Shown: positions 26,892 through 35,861 of the stretch, in pieces | How the letters are laid out: each line of letters begins with the position of its first letter | How positions within the stretch are numbered: the stretch's first letter is position 1 | Assembly: GCF_030409795.1 (NCBI RefSeq) | Contig: NZ_JAUFQN010000019.1 | Span: forward strand, 2,852,001 to 2,916,000 | Reading direction: 5' to 3' | Origin: Flavobacterium paronense | Lineage (GTDB): Bacteria > Bacteroidota > Bacteroidia > Flavobacteriales > Flavobacteriaceae | DNA: 64,000 nucleotides | Program-made: the position numbers and the translations under genes | The notes under the pieces: model-generated | Told to the model about the DNA's origin: nothing | Databases searched by the model: none | What the model saw: only the letters and a program-made list of their open reading frames with translations

Positions 26892-28361
26892 ATGTTAAAC
26901 GGCTTCAAAATGTCAATGCTTTCACTTCGAATTAGGATTTTCCTATCGATGATTATATTGATATTAATTGCCTCTGTTTTAATGGCTTCTATATCGATTA
27001 TTCAGTTTAAAAACGAAGCCAAAGATTACCATCAAAAACGGTTGGACCAAAAAGAATTCGCCATAAAAGAACATATCAATTATGTACTTTCCAACACCAC
27101 TTATCCGCTTACAGAGCGAAATCTTCCTTTGATTTTTAAAGATAAAATCCATGAATTAGCAGACATTCATAACCTTGAAATCAATATTTATGGCTTGAAC
27201 GGAAAACTACTAAAATCTTCTAAAGCATCTTTTTCTGTTGACAAAGTAGCACCGCCTATTCCGAATTATGTGCTAAAACTTGTTCAGTCATCTGTCGAAA
27301 AAAGATACGTCGATATAAAAAGTGTTAACGGACTCAAAAACCGTTCATCTTATAGTCAGATTAAAGATGACAAATTCAAACCGTTAGGAATTTTAAACAT
27401 TCCTTATGTTGAGGATGATAGTTTTTATCAAACAGAATTGCAGCAATTTTTATTGCGTTTAAGCCAGGTTTATTCTTTTATGCTGATTATAGCTTTTGCT
27501 TTGGCGTATTTTCTGGCGAGTTATATTACCAAATCGTTGAAAACCATTTCTGATAAAATCTATGAAACTAGCTTGAATCAAAAGAACGAAAAAATTGTTA
27601 TTGAAGCCAATAGTCGTGAAATCAATTCGCTGATAAACGCCTATAATCAAATGGTGGATAAATTAGAAGACAGCGCCACTATGCTTGCCCAAAGCGAACG
27701 TGAACAAGCTTGGCGCGAAATGGCAAAACAAGTAGCGCACGAAATCAAAAATCCCTTGACGCCAATGCGGTTAACAGTGCAAAGTTTCCAGCGAAAATTT
27801 GATGCCAATGATCCCGAATTAAAACAAAAACTCAACGATTATTCCAAAACATTAATCCAACAAATTGATACGATGAGCGCTGTGGCTTCGGCTTTTTCAA
27901 ACTTTGCTTCAATGCCAGCTCAACAAAATGAAACGCTTAATGTGGTTCAGGTTGTGGAATTGGCTTTAGATATTTTTAATGAAGATTTTATTGTCTTCAA
28001 AAGCAATAAAGAATATGTAATTTCTAAATTAGACCGAACGCAATTGATTAGGATTATTACGAATTTGGTTAAAAATGCCATTCAATCCATTCCGGATGAA
28101 CAAGAAGAAAAGAAAGTTTTAGTTTCGGTTAACGAAGTAGAAAACGATGTTATAATCACTGTTGAAGACAACGGAATTGGTATTGAATCAGACAATATTG
28201 AACATGTTTTCGAACCCAAATTTACCACAAAAACTAGCGGAATGGGATTAGGCCTGGGAATTATCAAAAACATTATAGAAAATTACAAAGGAACTATTAC
28301 TTTTGAAACGGAACTCGGAAAAGGAACAACTTTTTTTGTTTCCTTGCCTATTGTCAAATAA
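26892..28361 (+). CDS. Membrane sensor histidine kinase, orphan
   Basis: A 489-residue kinase. Transmembrane helices at about 12-37 and 193-213 frame a ~155-residue periplasmic sensor. Next come a HAMP-like region, the dimerisation domain with phospho-acceptor His283 in VAHEIKNPLTP, and an ATPase domain with N-box NLVKNAIQS, G1 DNGIGI and G2 GMGLGLGI. The NtrY-like style (HEIKNPLTPMRL) is notable. No response regulator is adjacent, so its partner is elsewhere. It follows hemJ by 26 bases. Confidence 0.9.
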   Translation: MLNGFKMSMLSLRIRIFLSMIILILIASVLMASISIIQFKNEAKDYHQKRLDQKEFAIKEHINYVLSNTTYPLTERNLPLIFKDKIHELADIHNLEINIYGLNGKLLKSSKASFSVDKVAPPIPNYVLKLVQSSVEKRYVDIKSVNGLKNRSSYSQIKDDKFKPLGILNIPYVEDDSFYQTELQQFLLRLSQVYSFMLIIAFALAYFLASYITKSLKTISDKIYETSLNQKNEKIVIEANSREINSLINAYNQMVDKLEDSATMLAQSEREQAWREMAKQVAHEIKNPLTPMRLTVQSFQRKFDANDPELKQKLNDYSKTLIQQIDTMSAVASAFSNFASMPAQQNETLNVVQVVELALDIFNEDFIVFKSNKEYVISKLDRTQLIRIITNLVKNAIQSIPDEQEEKKVLVSVNEVENDVIITVEDNGIGIESDNIEHVFEPKFTTKTSGMGLGLGIIKNIIENYKGTITFETELGKGTTFFVSLPIVK

Positions 28362-28364
28362 AAA

Positions 28365-28472
28365 TTTAGCCACAGATTCACAGATTTCAAAAAGACAGTT
28401 AAAATAATTTGAATTTAAATTCTTTCATGACTATTAAAAGTCAAATAAATAAGCTGTGAATCTGTGGCTAAA
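28365..28472. repeat. Dispersed palindrome, copy 2, with long loop
   Basis: Perfect 19-base arms (28365-28383, 28454-28472) share the TAGCCACAGATTCACAG core with the element at 3307-3357, but here they enclose a 70-base A/T-rich loop. It lies between the kinase and enoyl-CoA hydratase genes and may separate their transcripts. Confidence 0.85.
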
Positions 28473-28499
28473 TATTATAGAACTAATAAACTACAAACT

Positions 28500-29282
28500 A
28501 TGAACTTCGAAAACATACTCGTTGCTATTGATAATGGCATTGGACAAATCACCATCAATCGCCCGACAAAATTAAATGCGCTTAATGTGGCAACAATCCA
28601 AGAATTGCACAACGCTTTTGAAAACCTGGAAAACGATAATGATGTTAGAGTTATTATAATTACCGGCGGAGGCGATAAAGCTTTTGTAGCGGGTGCAGAT
28701 ATTTCAGAATTTGCTAATTTTTCGATTGAAGAAGGCGCACAAATGGCTGTTCAAGGACATGAATTGCTTTTTGATTTTATCGAAAATTTAAAAAAGCCAA
28801 CTATTGCAGCCATCAATGGATTTGCACTAGGCGGTGGTTTAGAATTAGCGATGGCGTGTCACTTCAGAATTGCTTCTGATAATGCCAAAATGGGTTTACC
28901 TGAGGTCTCACTTGGTATAATTCCGGGTTATGGCGGAACGCAACGTTTGCCACAATTAATTGGAAAAGGTCGAGCAATGGAAATGATAATGACTGCCGGA
29001 ATGATTTCTGCTGAAGAGGCGCATCGTGCTGGTTTGGTCAATCATATTGTACCACAAGCCGAGCTTTTAGATTTTACAAAAGGCATCGCAAACCGAATTA
29101 TGAGAAACTCTCCTTTTGCCATTGGCAGAGCCATAAAATGCATCAATGCCAACTTCAAAGATGGAATAAATGGTTATGAAACCGAAATCAGAAACTTTGG
29201 AAAATGCTTTAACACAGAGGACTTTAAAGAAGGAACAACAGCATTTTTAGAGAAAAGAAAAGCGGAATTTAAAAGGAACTAA
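28500..29282 (+). CDS. Enoyl-CoA hydratase/isomerase (crotonase) family
   Basis: Adds water to enoyl-CoA, most likely in fatty acid or amino acid degradation. Start taken at ATG 28500; a 12-codon longer frame would begin inside the palindrome. The 260 residues show the oxyanion-hole segments AGADISEF and GFALGGGLELAMA and the two catalytic glutamates (in GGGLELA and GLPEVSLG), typical of a true hydratase (short-chain ECH1 type). Five bases separate it from the next gene. Confidence 0.92.
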   Translation: MNFENILVAIDNGIGQITINRPTKLNALNVATIQELHNAFENLENDNDVRVIIITGGGDKAFVAGADISEFANFSIEEGAQMAVQGHELLFDFIENLKKPTIAAINGFALGGGLELAMACHFRIASDNAKMGLPEVSLGIIPGYGGTQRLPQLIGKGRAMEMIMTAGMISAEEAHRAGLVNHIVPQAELLDFTKGIANRIMRNSPFAIGRAIKCINANFKDGINGYETEIRNFGKCFNTEDFKEGTTAFLEKRKAEFKRN

Positions 29283-29287
29283 TCTTT

Positions 29288-30973
29288 ATGAAAAAGAACA
29301 TTTTTTGTCTATTCCTTTATTTTCTGAGCTCGTTTATTTATTCACAGAATATTCCTTTTTCCATCACAAAAAGTGGTTTATTTCAGGATGACTATAAGGA
29401 AACAGCAATTGTCTTGGCAGAGAAAATAGACGATAATGGTTTCCTATTGGTTCGTTCTTATAAAAAAGGCGGTATTTCTCCAGGGGAAGGTTTTTATATT
29501 GAGCAATATGATACCAATTTAAAACTAACCAAAGAATTTGAATACGAAATGAAACACCCAAATTATCAGAAGTATAATTTGGTTTTGAGTCTCTTCACGA
29601 TAGAGAAAACTATTCATATCATTGAGATTTATTACGATTTAAATTTAAAATGCTTCGTCTGTCTTGACAATAAAGTCTTAAATAACAATGCCATTGAAAA
29701 AACCGAGCTTTTCAGAATGTCAAAAGAAGAAATGAAAGGGACTTTCAATCTTCAGAAAAAGTTTTATGCTAGAGTTGATGAAATTTGGATAAATGACAAT
29801 TCAGGAACTATAAATGCAGAAGACAGCAATATAAAAAGAGGAACTTTTTTAGATGTTTTTCTTAAGGGAGATTTAGCAAAAGACGGTGGTGACGCTTCCG
29901 ATATAACTGTTGTTGTAAATGATACTAAAACTGCTTTTGCTATTGCCATGGATTTAAATCAAAAAAGCTCTGATGGGTTAAGGATTTACGTTTTTAACAG
30001 CAAACTTGAAAAAATAATCGATAACACTTTTACGAAAGAAATTAAGGATCGAAATTACATTTTTCAAAACATTCAAGTTTCGAATAGTGGAGATGCTGTT
30101 TACCTACTGGCTAAATCTTATGATAAGGATTTACGAAAGAAAAAAGAAGGAGGAAAATACTTTTTTGAACTCACCAAGATCGATGCTAAAAATCAATTGA
30201 CCCAAATAATTGATCCTGAACAGAACTTTGTTGGTTCATTAAAAACCTTTTTTCACAATGATGAGTTAGTCTGTTTAGGATTTTATTCTGAATTAACAGA
30301 TTACCGATATAAAGGCATATGCTTTTTTAAATTTGACCCTAATTCTTTAGAACTTAAAAAATCAAAATACAACTTATTTACCGAACAATTTTTCTTTGAC
30401 AAATATGGTAAGAATACCGAAATAGCCGTAAAGTTCTTGACCTTTAGGAAAGTGTTTTTTAATAACAATAATGAAATAATCCTGAATGCCGAAGAGTACG
30501 ACAAAACTACACGGGCTGGGGCTGGGGCTGGAATTAATGGCGCAATGGGCCCAATAAGTTCATCTACAAGTTATAGTTTTGACGACATTGTTATTGCAAA
30601 ACTAAATTATGATGGTAGTATGCTATGGGCGCGAAACATTAACAAAAAACAATCGACTACGGACGATGATACTTCATATCTTTCCTATACCTCAACTGTA
30701 AGAAATGATAAAACTTACTTTTTTATCAATACCAAGGACAAAATCAAAAAGTTAAAGAACGACCGAATCGAATTTGGTCAAATCAGAAAAAACAAATCCA
30801 ATCTCAACGTTATCGTAGTGAATGCTGTTGGTGATTTTGACTATCAGGAAATATTGGATGACGAACAAAACGAAGTCCCTTTTATGGTTTCAAAAGGAGC
30901 TATAATTGACAATACTATTTATTTTTTGGGGAGAAAAGGAAAAGACAAACAACTTTTAAAAGTTACACTTTAA
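29288..30973 (+). CDS. Exported hypothetical protein
   Basis: A 561-residue protein with a signal peptide (1-19, ending FIYSQ). No recognised catalytic motif. Repeated beta-rich segments (DGSMLWARNINKK, several FSFD/YSFDD strands and KIDAKNQLTQI-type blades) suggest a propeller-like fold, as in many Bacteroidota exported proteins. A short Ala/Gly run occurs near residue 415. It starts 5 bases after the hydratase gene. No sorting domain or lipobox is seen. Function unassigned. Confidence 0.75.
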   Translation: MKKNIFCLFLYFLSSFIYSQNIPFSITKSGLFQDDYKETAIVLAEKIDDNGFLLVRSYKKGGISPGEGFYIEQYDTNLKLTKEFEYEMKHPNYQKYNLVLSLFTIEKTIHIIEIYYDLNLKCFVCLDNKVLNNNAIEKTELFRMSKEEMKGTFNLQKKFYARVDEIWINDNSGTINAEDSNIKRGTFLDVFLKGDLAKDGGDASDITVVVNDTKTAFAIAMDLNQKSSDGLRIYVFNSKLEKIIDNTFTKEIKDRNYIFQNIQVSNSGDAVYLLAKSYDKDLRKKKEGGKYFFELTKIDAKNQLTQIIDPEQNFVGSLKTFFHNDELVCLGFYSELTDYRYKGICFFKFDPNSLELKKSKYNLFTEQFFFDKYGKNTEIAVKFLTFRKVFFNNNNEIILNAEEYDKTTRAGAGAGINGAMGPISSSTSYSFDDIVIAKLNYDGSMLWARNINKKQSTTDDDTSYLSYTSTVRNDKTYFFINTKDKIKKLKNDRIEFGQIRKNKSNLNVIVVNAVGDFDYQEILDDEQNEVPFMVSKGAIIDNTIYFLGRKGKDKQLLKVTL

Positions 30974-31006
30974 ATACAACTACCAACTAATACTGTATAC
31001 TGCTTC

Positions 31007-31651
31007 CTACTTCTCACCTTCCCATTCAGCATAAAATTGCGAAAGAAAATTTTCCATGTAATGATGTCTTGCTTCAGCTATTTTTTTGCCAGTTGGCGTA
31101 TTCATTTTGTCTTTTAACAAAAGAAGTTTTTCGTAAAAATGATTCAATGTTGGTGATTCAGAATTTTTGTATTCTTCTTTGCTCATATTGAGATTTGGCT
31201 CAATGGACGGATTGTATAACGCTCTGTTTTTAAAACCTCCATAATTGAAACATCTTGCAATTCCGATAGCGCCAATAGCATCTAATCTATCAGCGTCCTG
31301 AACAATTTCAAGTTCTTTTGAGTTAAATTTCATTTCGAAATTGCCGCCTTTAAATGAAATGTTTTCAATAATATTGATTACGTGAACGATTATTTCTTCA
31401 GAAACATTTTCGTTTTCTAAAAAAGAGCGAGCGATTCTCGGCCCAACACTTTCGTCTCCGTCATGGAATTTACTGTCAGCAATATCGTGAAGTAGCGCCC
31501 CAAGTTTTACAACAGTTACATCACAATCTTCTTCTTGGGCAATTAAAAGGGAATTTTTGTAAACGCGTTCAATGTGAAACCAATCGTGCCCGCCTTCAGC
31601 ATTTTCTAATTTCTCTTTAACAAAAAGAATCGTTTTATCTATTATTGACAT
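31007..31651 (-). CDS. HD-domain phosphohydrolase
   Basis: A 214-residue metal-dependent phosphohydrolase of the YedJ/PgpH-like small HD group. Motif residues: His22 and His26 (GHDWFHIERV), His55-Asp56 (ALLHDIAD), and a later Asp in the IVQDADRLDAIGA segment. Likely substrate a nucleotide or other phosphate ester, not determinable here. It lies downstream of the desaturase but after a terminator, so it may have its own start site. Confidence 0.85.
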   Translation of the reverse strand: MSIIDKTILFVKEKLENAEGGHDWFHIERVYKNSLLIAQEEDCDVTVVKLGALLHDIADSKFHDGDESVGPRIARSFLENENVSEEIIVHVINIIENISFKGGNFEMKFNSKELEIVQDADRLDAIGAIGIARCFNYGGFKNRALYNPSIEPNLNMSKEEYKNSESPTLNHFYEKLLLLKDKMNTPTGKKIAEARHHYMENFLSQFYAEWEGEK

Positions 31652-31667
31652 GATTACTTAATTTAAA

Positions 31668-31693
31668 AAATCCTCTCTTTTCAGAAAGGATTT
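31668..31693 (-). terminator. Terminator after the desaturase gene
   Basis: Eleven-base arms (31668-31678, 31683-31693) with one mismatch and a 4-base loop, followed on the minus strand by a T6 run. Confidence 0.8.
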
Positions 31694-31720
31694 ATATAGG
31701 TGTTCTATTCTTTTTTCCAA

Positions 31721-32710
31721 TTATCGTATCAAAGCTGGTTCAACCCATTTGAAAAGTGTTGACTCAGCCGGAATCACTAATCTTTCAGAAACTTTTGCCA
31801 TTCTAGCCGGCAATTTCATCAGATAATCTCTTGCTTTTTCTGCTTCGTCTGTCAAACCGGAAAGTTTATCGATTTCCCATTTCTCAATTAGTTTCTGCAT
31901 AATATCAACGTAATCAGCAGCGGTATAAACGCCAATTCGTTGCGCAGAATCTGAAAAATTCAAAAAGGCAGAACTTATTTTTTCGCCTGATTCTCTTAAG
32001 AATTGAGCAGGCATAACAATTTTTTGTTTCATCATATAGTTGAAGGCCAATAGCATTTCGCTTGGATCAACCTTAAAAATTTGAGTTACAAATTCGCTGT
32101 AAGCATGATGATGACGCATTTCGTCGCCAGCAATCATTTTACATATTTTAGCTAATTTCTTGTCGCCATATTGTTTAGCAATTTGGGAAACTCGATTATG
32201 AGAAACATAAGTGGCCAATTCCTGGAAACTTGTATAAACAAAGTTCTTATATGGGTCACGACCAGTTCCGATATCAAATCCATCTGTAATTAAATACTGT
32301 GTTGTGATTTCAACTTCGCGCATGTTAACACGTCCTGACAAGTACAAGTATTTATTTAACAAATCTCCGTGACGGTTTTCTTCTCCAGTCCATTGACGCA
32401 CCCATTTACTCCAAGGATTATTTTCAACCTGACCAACGCCATCAACATCCATAAGCCATGCTTCATAAGTTGGCAAAGCTTCTTCCGTAATAGTATCACC
32501 AACAAGCGTTACCCAAAAATCATATGGTAAATCTTTGGCAATTTCTCTTAATTCTTTTACTTCTTCAAAGAAATTTTCGTCCTCTGAATTAGGTAAAAAA
32601 TCTGATGGCTGCCAAATTTTCTCGATAGGAATCAAGAACTCATCCATGAAACCTTCTACTTTATTTTCCAGAAATTGCATCACTTCCAGACGGATATTTT
32701 GTATTGACAT
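31721..32710 (-). CDS. Acyl-ACP desaturase (ferritin-like diiron)
   Basis: Soluble diiron desaturase that introduces a double bond into acyl-ACP. The 329-residue helical protein has the iron-ligand pairs EENRHG (110-115) and DEMRHH (196-201). Length matches plant stearoyl-ACP desaturase relatives in Bacteroidota and actinobacteria. It lies 3 bases after a PlsC-type acyltransferase gene, which fits a role in making and placing unsaturated chains in phospholipids. Confidence 0.92.
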   Translation of the reverse strand: MSIQNIRLEVMQFLENKVEGFMDEFLIPIEKIWQPSDFLPNSEDENFFEEVKELREIAKDLPYDFWVTLVGDTITEEALPTYEAWLMDVDGVGQVENNPWSKWVRQWTGEENRHGDLLNKYLYLSGRVNMREVEITTQYLITDGFDIGTGRDPYKNFVYTSFQELATYVSHNRVSQIAKQYGDKKLAKICKMIAGDEMRHHHAYSEFVTQIFKVDPSEMLLAFNYMMKQKIVMPAQFLRESGEKISSAFLNFSDSAQRIGVYTAADYVDIMQKLIEKWEIDKLSGLTDEAEKARDYLMKLPARMAKVSERLVIPAESTLFKWVEPALIR

Positions 32711-32713
32711 TTT

Positions 32714-33448
32714 TTAAATTTTAATAGATTGGGTCACTGCTTTTTCTGTTTTCTCCATTAGTTCTTCAAAAGGGAAATCTTTTACAGCAATAGCTTCGTG
32801 AATTATAAATTGCAAATGATTTCCTAAACCCATTGGAAAGGCACCAAATTTAACCATTTTCCATGAATTATTGATAGTAATTGGCACAACATATGCAGAA
32901 GACGCATATTTACATAGGATTTTTAAACCACTTTGAGCAAATTCTTTTGGTTTTCCGTCTTTACTTCTAGTTCCTTCTGGGAAAATCACTGCAGAGCGAT
33001 GGTATTTTTCGATGTATTCGCCCATTCCTTTAATGACCGGAATAGCCTGTTTTGGGTCTTTCCTGTCAATCAATACAGAACCGCCATGACGAAGGTTGTA
33101 GGAAACACTTGGAATCCCTTTTCCCAATTCTTTTTTGCTGACAAACTTGGCGTGAAAACGTCGCAAATACCAAATTATTCCAACTATATCATAGAGACTT
33201 TGATGATTAGAAACAAAGATTATTGGGACACCTTTTGGTATAGTATCTCTATTTTCAAAAGTATACCTCGTTCCTAAAATGTTAGTGCATTTAATCAAAA
33301 AGAAGTTCAAATAATCAACGCTTTTTTTGTGTGCCTGATAACCAAAGACATTAAGACACACCCACTGAATAGGATGAAAAATTACCAAACACAATCCAAA
33401 ACAAAGATAATATACTACTGAAATTGGATACGAAATAAGCTTTTCCAT
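32714..33448 (-). CDS. 1-acyl-sn-glycerol-3-phosphate acyltransferase (PlsC type)
   Basis: Transfers an acyl chain to lysophosphatidate in the inner membrane. The 244 residues have an N-terminal hydrophobic helix (about 8-32), the catalytic NHQSLYD box (His82, Asp87) and the glycerol-phosphate-binding FPEGTR (156-161). Cotranscribed with the desaturase gene. A second family member lies at 37494-38234. Confidence 0.92.
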   Translation of the reverse strand: MEKLISYPISVVYYLCFGLCLVIFHPIQWVCLNVFGYQAHKKSVDYLNFFLIKCTNILGTRYTFENRDTIPKGVPIIFVSNHQSLYDIVGIIWYLRRFHAKFVSKKELGKGIPSVSYNLRHGGSVLIDRKDPKQAIPVIKGMGEYIEKYHRSAVIFPEGTRSKDGKPKEFAQSGLKILCKYASSAYVVPITINNSWKMVKFGAFPMGLGNHLQFIIHEAIAVKDFPFEELMEKTEKAVTQSIKI

Positions 33449-33465
33449 ATTTTAAAAATAGAAGA

Positions 33466-33473
33466 CAAAAATA
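33466..33473 (-). promoter_or_regulatory. -7 promoter box for the acyltransferase-desaturase pair
   Basis: TATTTTTG on the minus strand, 17 bases before the start codon. Confidence 0.55.
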
Positions 33474-33695
33474 CGAAAAATCAAGAGTAAGAAATATAAA
33501 AAAGAGTAAAAAACACTTTTTAAAATTAAAAGAAAATATACACTTTTAGTGTACCTTTTTAAAATCAAATGCTACTACCTTTAACAAGATCAAATCAATA
33601 TTAATTGAGTTAAATTAATTTGTTCAAAACTCCTCTGATTTGTATCTTATAACATCAAAAAAAGCATTATTTTTATGCCACAAAATTTAGAAAAA

Positions 33696-34700
33696 ATGAG
33701 TTCAGAAAAAGAAGCCAAATTAAAAGCATTACAATTAACACTAGATAAATTAGACAAAGCTTACGGAAAGGGAACCGTAATGAAAATGGGCGACAAAGCG
33801 GTGGAAGAAGTGGAAACAATCCCTTCCGGTTCGCTTGGTTTAGATTTAGCTTTGGGTGTAAATGGGTATCCAAGAGGAAGAGTTATTGAAATATATGGCC
33901 CAGAATCTTCGGGGAAAACTACGCTAACATTACATGCCATTGCCGAAGCACAAAAAGCAGGTGGAATTGCTGCCTTTATAGATGCGGAACATGCTTTCGA
34001 TAGAAATTATGCCGAAAAATTAGGCGTAGATATTGAGAATTTAATTATCTCTCAACCTGACAATGGAGAACAAGCATTGGAAATTGCTGAGAACTTAATT
34101 CGTTCAGGCGCTATTGATATTGTGGTTATTGACTCGGTTGCAGCGTTAACACCAAAAAGTGAAATTGAAGGCGAAATGGGTGATTCAAAAATGGGCTTAC
34201 ACGCTCGTTTGATGTCACAAGCTTTAAGAAAATTAACAGGGACGATTAGCAAAACAAATTGTACCGTGTTTTTCATCAATCAATTAAGAGAAAAAATTGG
34301 TGTTATGTTTGGAAACCCAGAAACAACAACGGGTGGAAATGCTTTGAAATTCTATGCCTCTGTTCGTTTAGATATCCGTCGTTCCTCTCAAATTAAAGAC
34401 GGTGAAAATGTCGTTGGTAACAGAACTAAAGTTAAAGTGGTGAAAAATAAAGTTGCACCACCTTTTAAAACGGCAGAATTCGATATCATGTATGGCGAAG
34501 GTGTTTCGAAAACCGGAGAAATTCTTGATTTAGCGGTTGAATTTGAAATCATCAAAAAAGCAGGTTCTTGGTTTAGCTACGGCGACACAAAACTTGGTCA
34601 AGGAAGAGATGGTGTGAAAGTCTTGATAAAAGACAATCCGGAATTAGCCGATGAACTAGAACAAAAAATTAAAGAGTATATTAAAGAAAGAAATGCTTAA
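33696..34700 (+). CDS. recA: Recombinase RecA
   Basis: DNA-strand-exchange ATPase and SOS co-protease. Walker A GPESSGKT at 68-75, Walker B-type VVIDSVAAL, and the DNA-binding loop 2 region [14 protein letters not shown] are intact. Start taken at ATG 33696 ([10 protein letters not shown]), the usual flavobacterial N-terminus from memory; an in-frame ATG at 33675 adds 7 residues. A short palindrome (TACACTTTTAGTGTA) lies about 130 bases upstream; I could not tell whether it is regulatory. A terminator follows. Confidence 0.97.
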   Translation: MSSEKEAKLKALQLTLDKLDKAYGKGTVMKMGDKAVEEVETIPSGSLGLDLALGVNGYPRGRVIEIYGPESSGKTTLTLHAIAEAQKAGGIAAFIDAEHAFDRNYAEKLGVDIENLIISQPDNGEQALEIAENLIRSGAIDIVVIDSVAALTPKSEIEGEMGDSKMGLHARLMSQALRKLTGTISKTNCTVFFINQLREKIGVMFGNPETTTGGNALKFYASVRLDIRRSSQIKDGENVVGNRTKVKVVKNKVAPPFKTAEFDIMYGEGVSKTGEILDLAVEFEIIKKAGSWFSYGDTKLGQGRDGVKVLIKDNPELADELEQKIKEYIKERNA

Positions 34701-34708
34701 TAAACTTA

Positions 34709-34743
34709 AATATCCCGTTAAAATTTAACGGGATATTTTTTTT
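34709..34743 (+). terminator. Terminator after recA
   Basis: Perfect 12-base arms (34709-34720, 34726-34737) with a 5-base loop and a long T-run. Confidence 0.9.
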
Positions 34744-34799
34744 ACCTTAACGCAACCCTTTTTATTAAAAAGTATCCTAAGACAAAATCTATTATAATT

Positions 34800-35288
34800 A
34801 TGAAATCAAAGATTATTACATCTGTTAGCCTTTTAGGCTCGGGTCACGAATACCAAAAAAATATTATATCATTGAGTAAAAAAATAGTTTCCCTTTTTGC
34901 TCTGCTTTTTATTTTAAATTCCTGTTCTCCCGGTGATGATACCAATTATTCATTTGAATTAATGCCGATACAGAGTGTTGAAATCCCGACTGAATTTACC
35001 TTAGGGCAAACCTATCCAATAACTGTTCATTATACTGTGCCAACAAGCTGCTATCACTTCAATACATTGTATTATGATAAAGATTTAAACGTAAGAACTA
35101 TTGCAGTTGAAAATGCAGTTGAGCAAAAAAATAATTGTCAAGATTTGAGTGCTGCTGATGGAGCAAGTAGTTATACTTTCAACTTTTATGTAACAAGTAA
35201 TGGTTCGTATATTTTTAAATTTTATCAGGGAAAAGACAATCAAGGAAATAGTGTTTTTTTAGAATATGAAGTGCCTGTGACGAATTAG
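34800..35288 (+). CDS. Hypothetical lipoprotein
   Basis: A 162-residue frame whose hydrophobic segment ends in a lipobox (FILNSC, Cys42). With the ATG start the signal peptide would be unusually long; an in-frame TTG at 34872 would put the cysteine at position 18, a normal distance, so that may be the true start. The mature part (about 120 residues) is beta-rich with no recognised domain and two further cysteines. It precedes an ECF sigma gene by 21 bases and may belong to its operon. Confidence 0.65.
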   Translation: MKSKIITSVSLLGSGHEYQKNIISLSKKIVSLFALLFILNSCSPGDDTNYSFELMPIQSVEIPTEFTLGQTYPITVHYTVPTSCYHFNTLYYDKDLNVRTIAVENAVEQKNNCQDLSAADGASSYTFNFYVTSNGSYIFKFYQGKDNQGNSVFLEYEVPVTN

Positions 35289-35309
35289 ATAACAAGCAAT
35301 TTTTGAAAA

Positions 35310-35861
35310 TTGGATTTAAATCAACTCATAAATGATTGCAAAAACAAGGATAGAAAAGCACAAGAACAGTTATACAAATTGTATTCGCCAAAACTGTTTG
35401 CAGCTTGCTTAAAATATTCACGCAATTATACTGAGGCACAAGACAATTTACAAGATGGATTTATATTAATTTTTAATAAAATCGAACAGTATGCCTTTAA
35501 AGGTTCTTTTGATGGCTGGCTAAAAAGAGTTATGATCAACAATGTTTTACAGCAATATAGAACGCATACCTTTTTAAGTTTAGTAAATGAAGATGTTCAG
35601 GATGATTACGAAATTGAAATCGATGACGAGAATATATCATTAGATTATTTGTTGAAGATTATTCAGGAATTGCCTGATAGATATAGATTGGTATTCAATC
35701 TTTATGTAAATGATGATTATTCGCATGCTGAAATTGCCGAAATGCTTTCCATCAATATCGGAACATCTAAATCGAATTTATCTCGTGCGCGAATGATTTT
35801 AAAAGATAAAATAGAACAGTATAAAAACCAAGAAAACAAAACATTTCCTTCAGCAAAATGA
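35310..35861 (+). CDS. ECF-type RNA polymerase sigma factor
   Basis: A 183-residue sigma-70 family factor with only regions 2 (about 20-95, DGFILIFNKIEQY, FKGSFDGWLKRV) and 4 (about 118-175, LPDRYRLVFNLY, SHAEIAEMLSINIGTSKSNLSRAR). Translation must start at TTG 35310, because a stop codon lies two codons upstream in frame and no ATG precedes region 2. Its last 4 bases overlap the next gene (ATGA), which encodes the likely membrane-bound controller. Target genes unknown. Confidence 0.92.
   Translation: MDLNQLINDCKNKDRKAQEQLYKLYSPKLFAACLKYSRNYTEAQDNLQDGFILIFNKIEQYAFKGSFDGWLKRVMINNVLQQYRTHTFLSLVNEDVQDDYEIEIDDENISLDYLLKIIQELPDRYRLVFNLYVNDDYSHAEIAEMLSINIGTSKSNLSRARMILKDKIEQYKNQENKTFPSAK

Noticed and set aside
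28464..28499. Longer N-terminus for the enoyl-CoA hydratase
   Set aside because: It would begin inside the right arm of the dispersed palindrome; ATG 28500 fits crotonase length.
33530..33556. Small TACACT/AGTGTA palindrome as an SOS box for recA
   Set aside because: Does not resemble a known LexA site, and I could not confirm SOS regulation; noted only in the recA entry.
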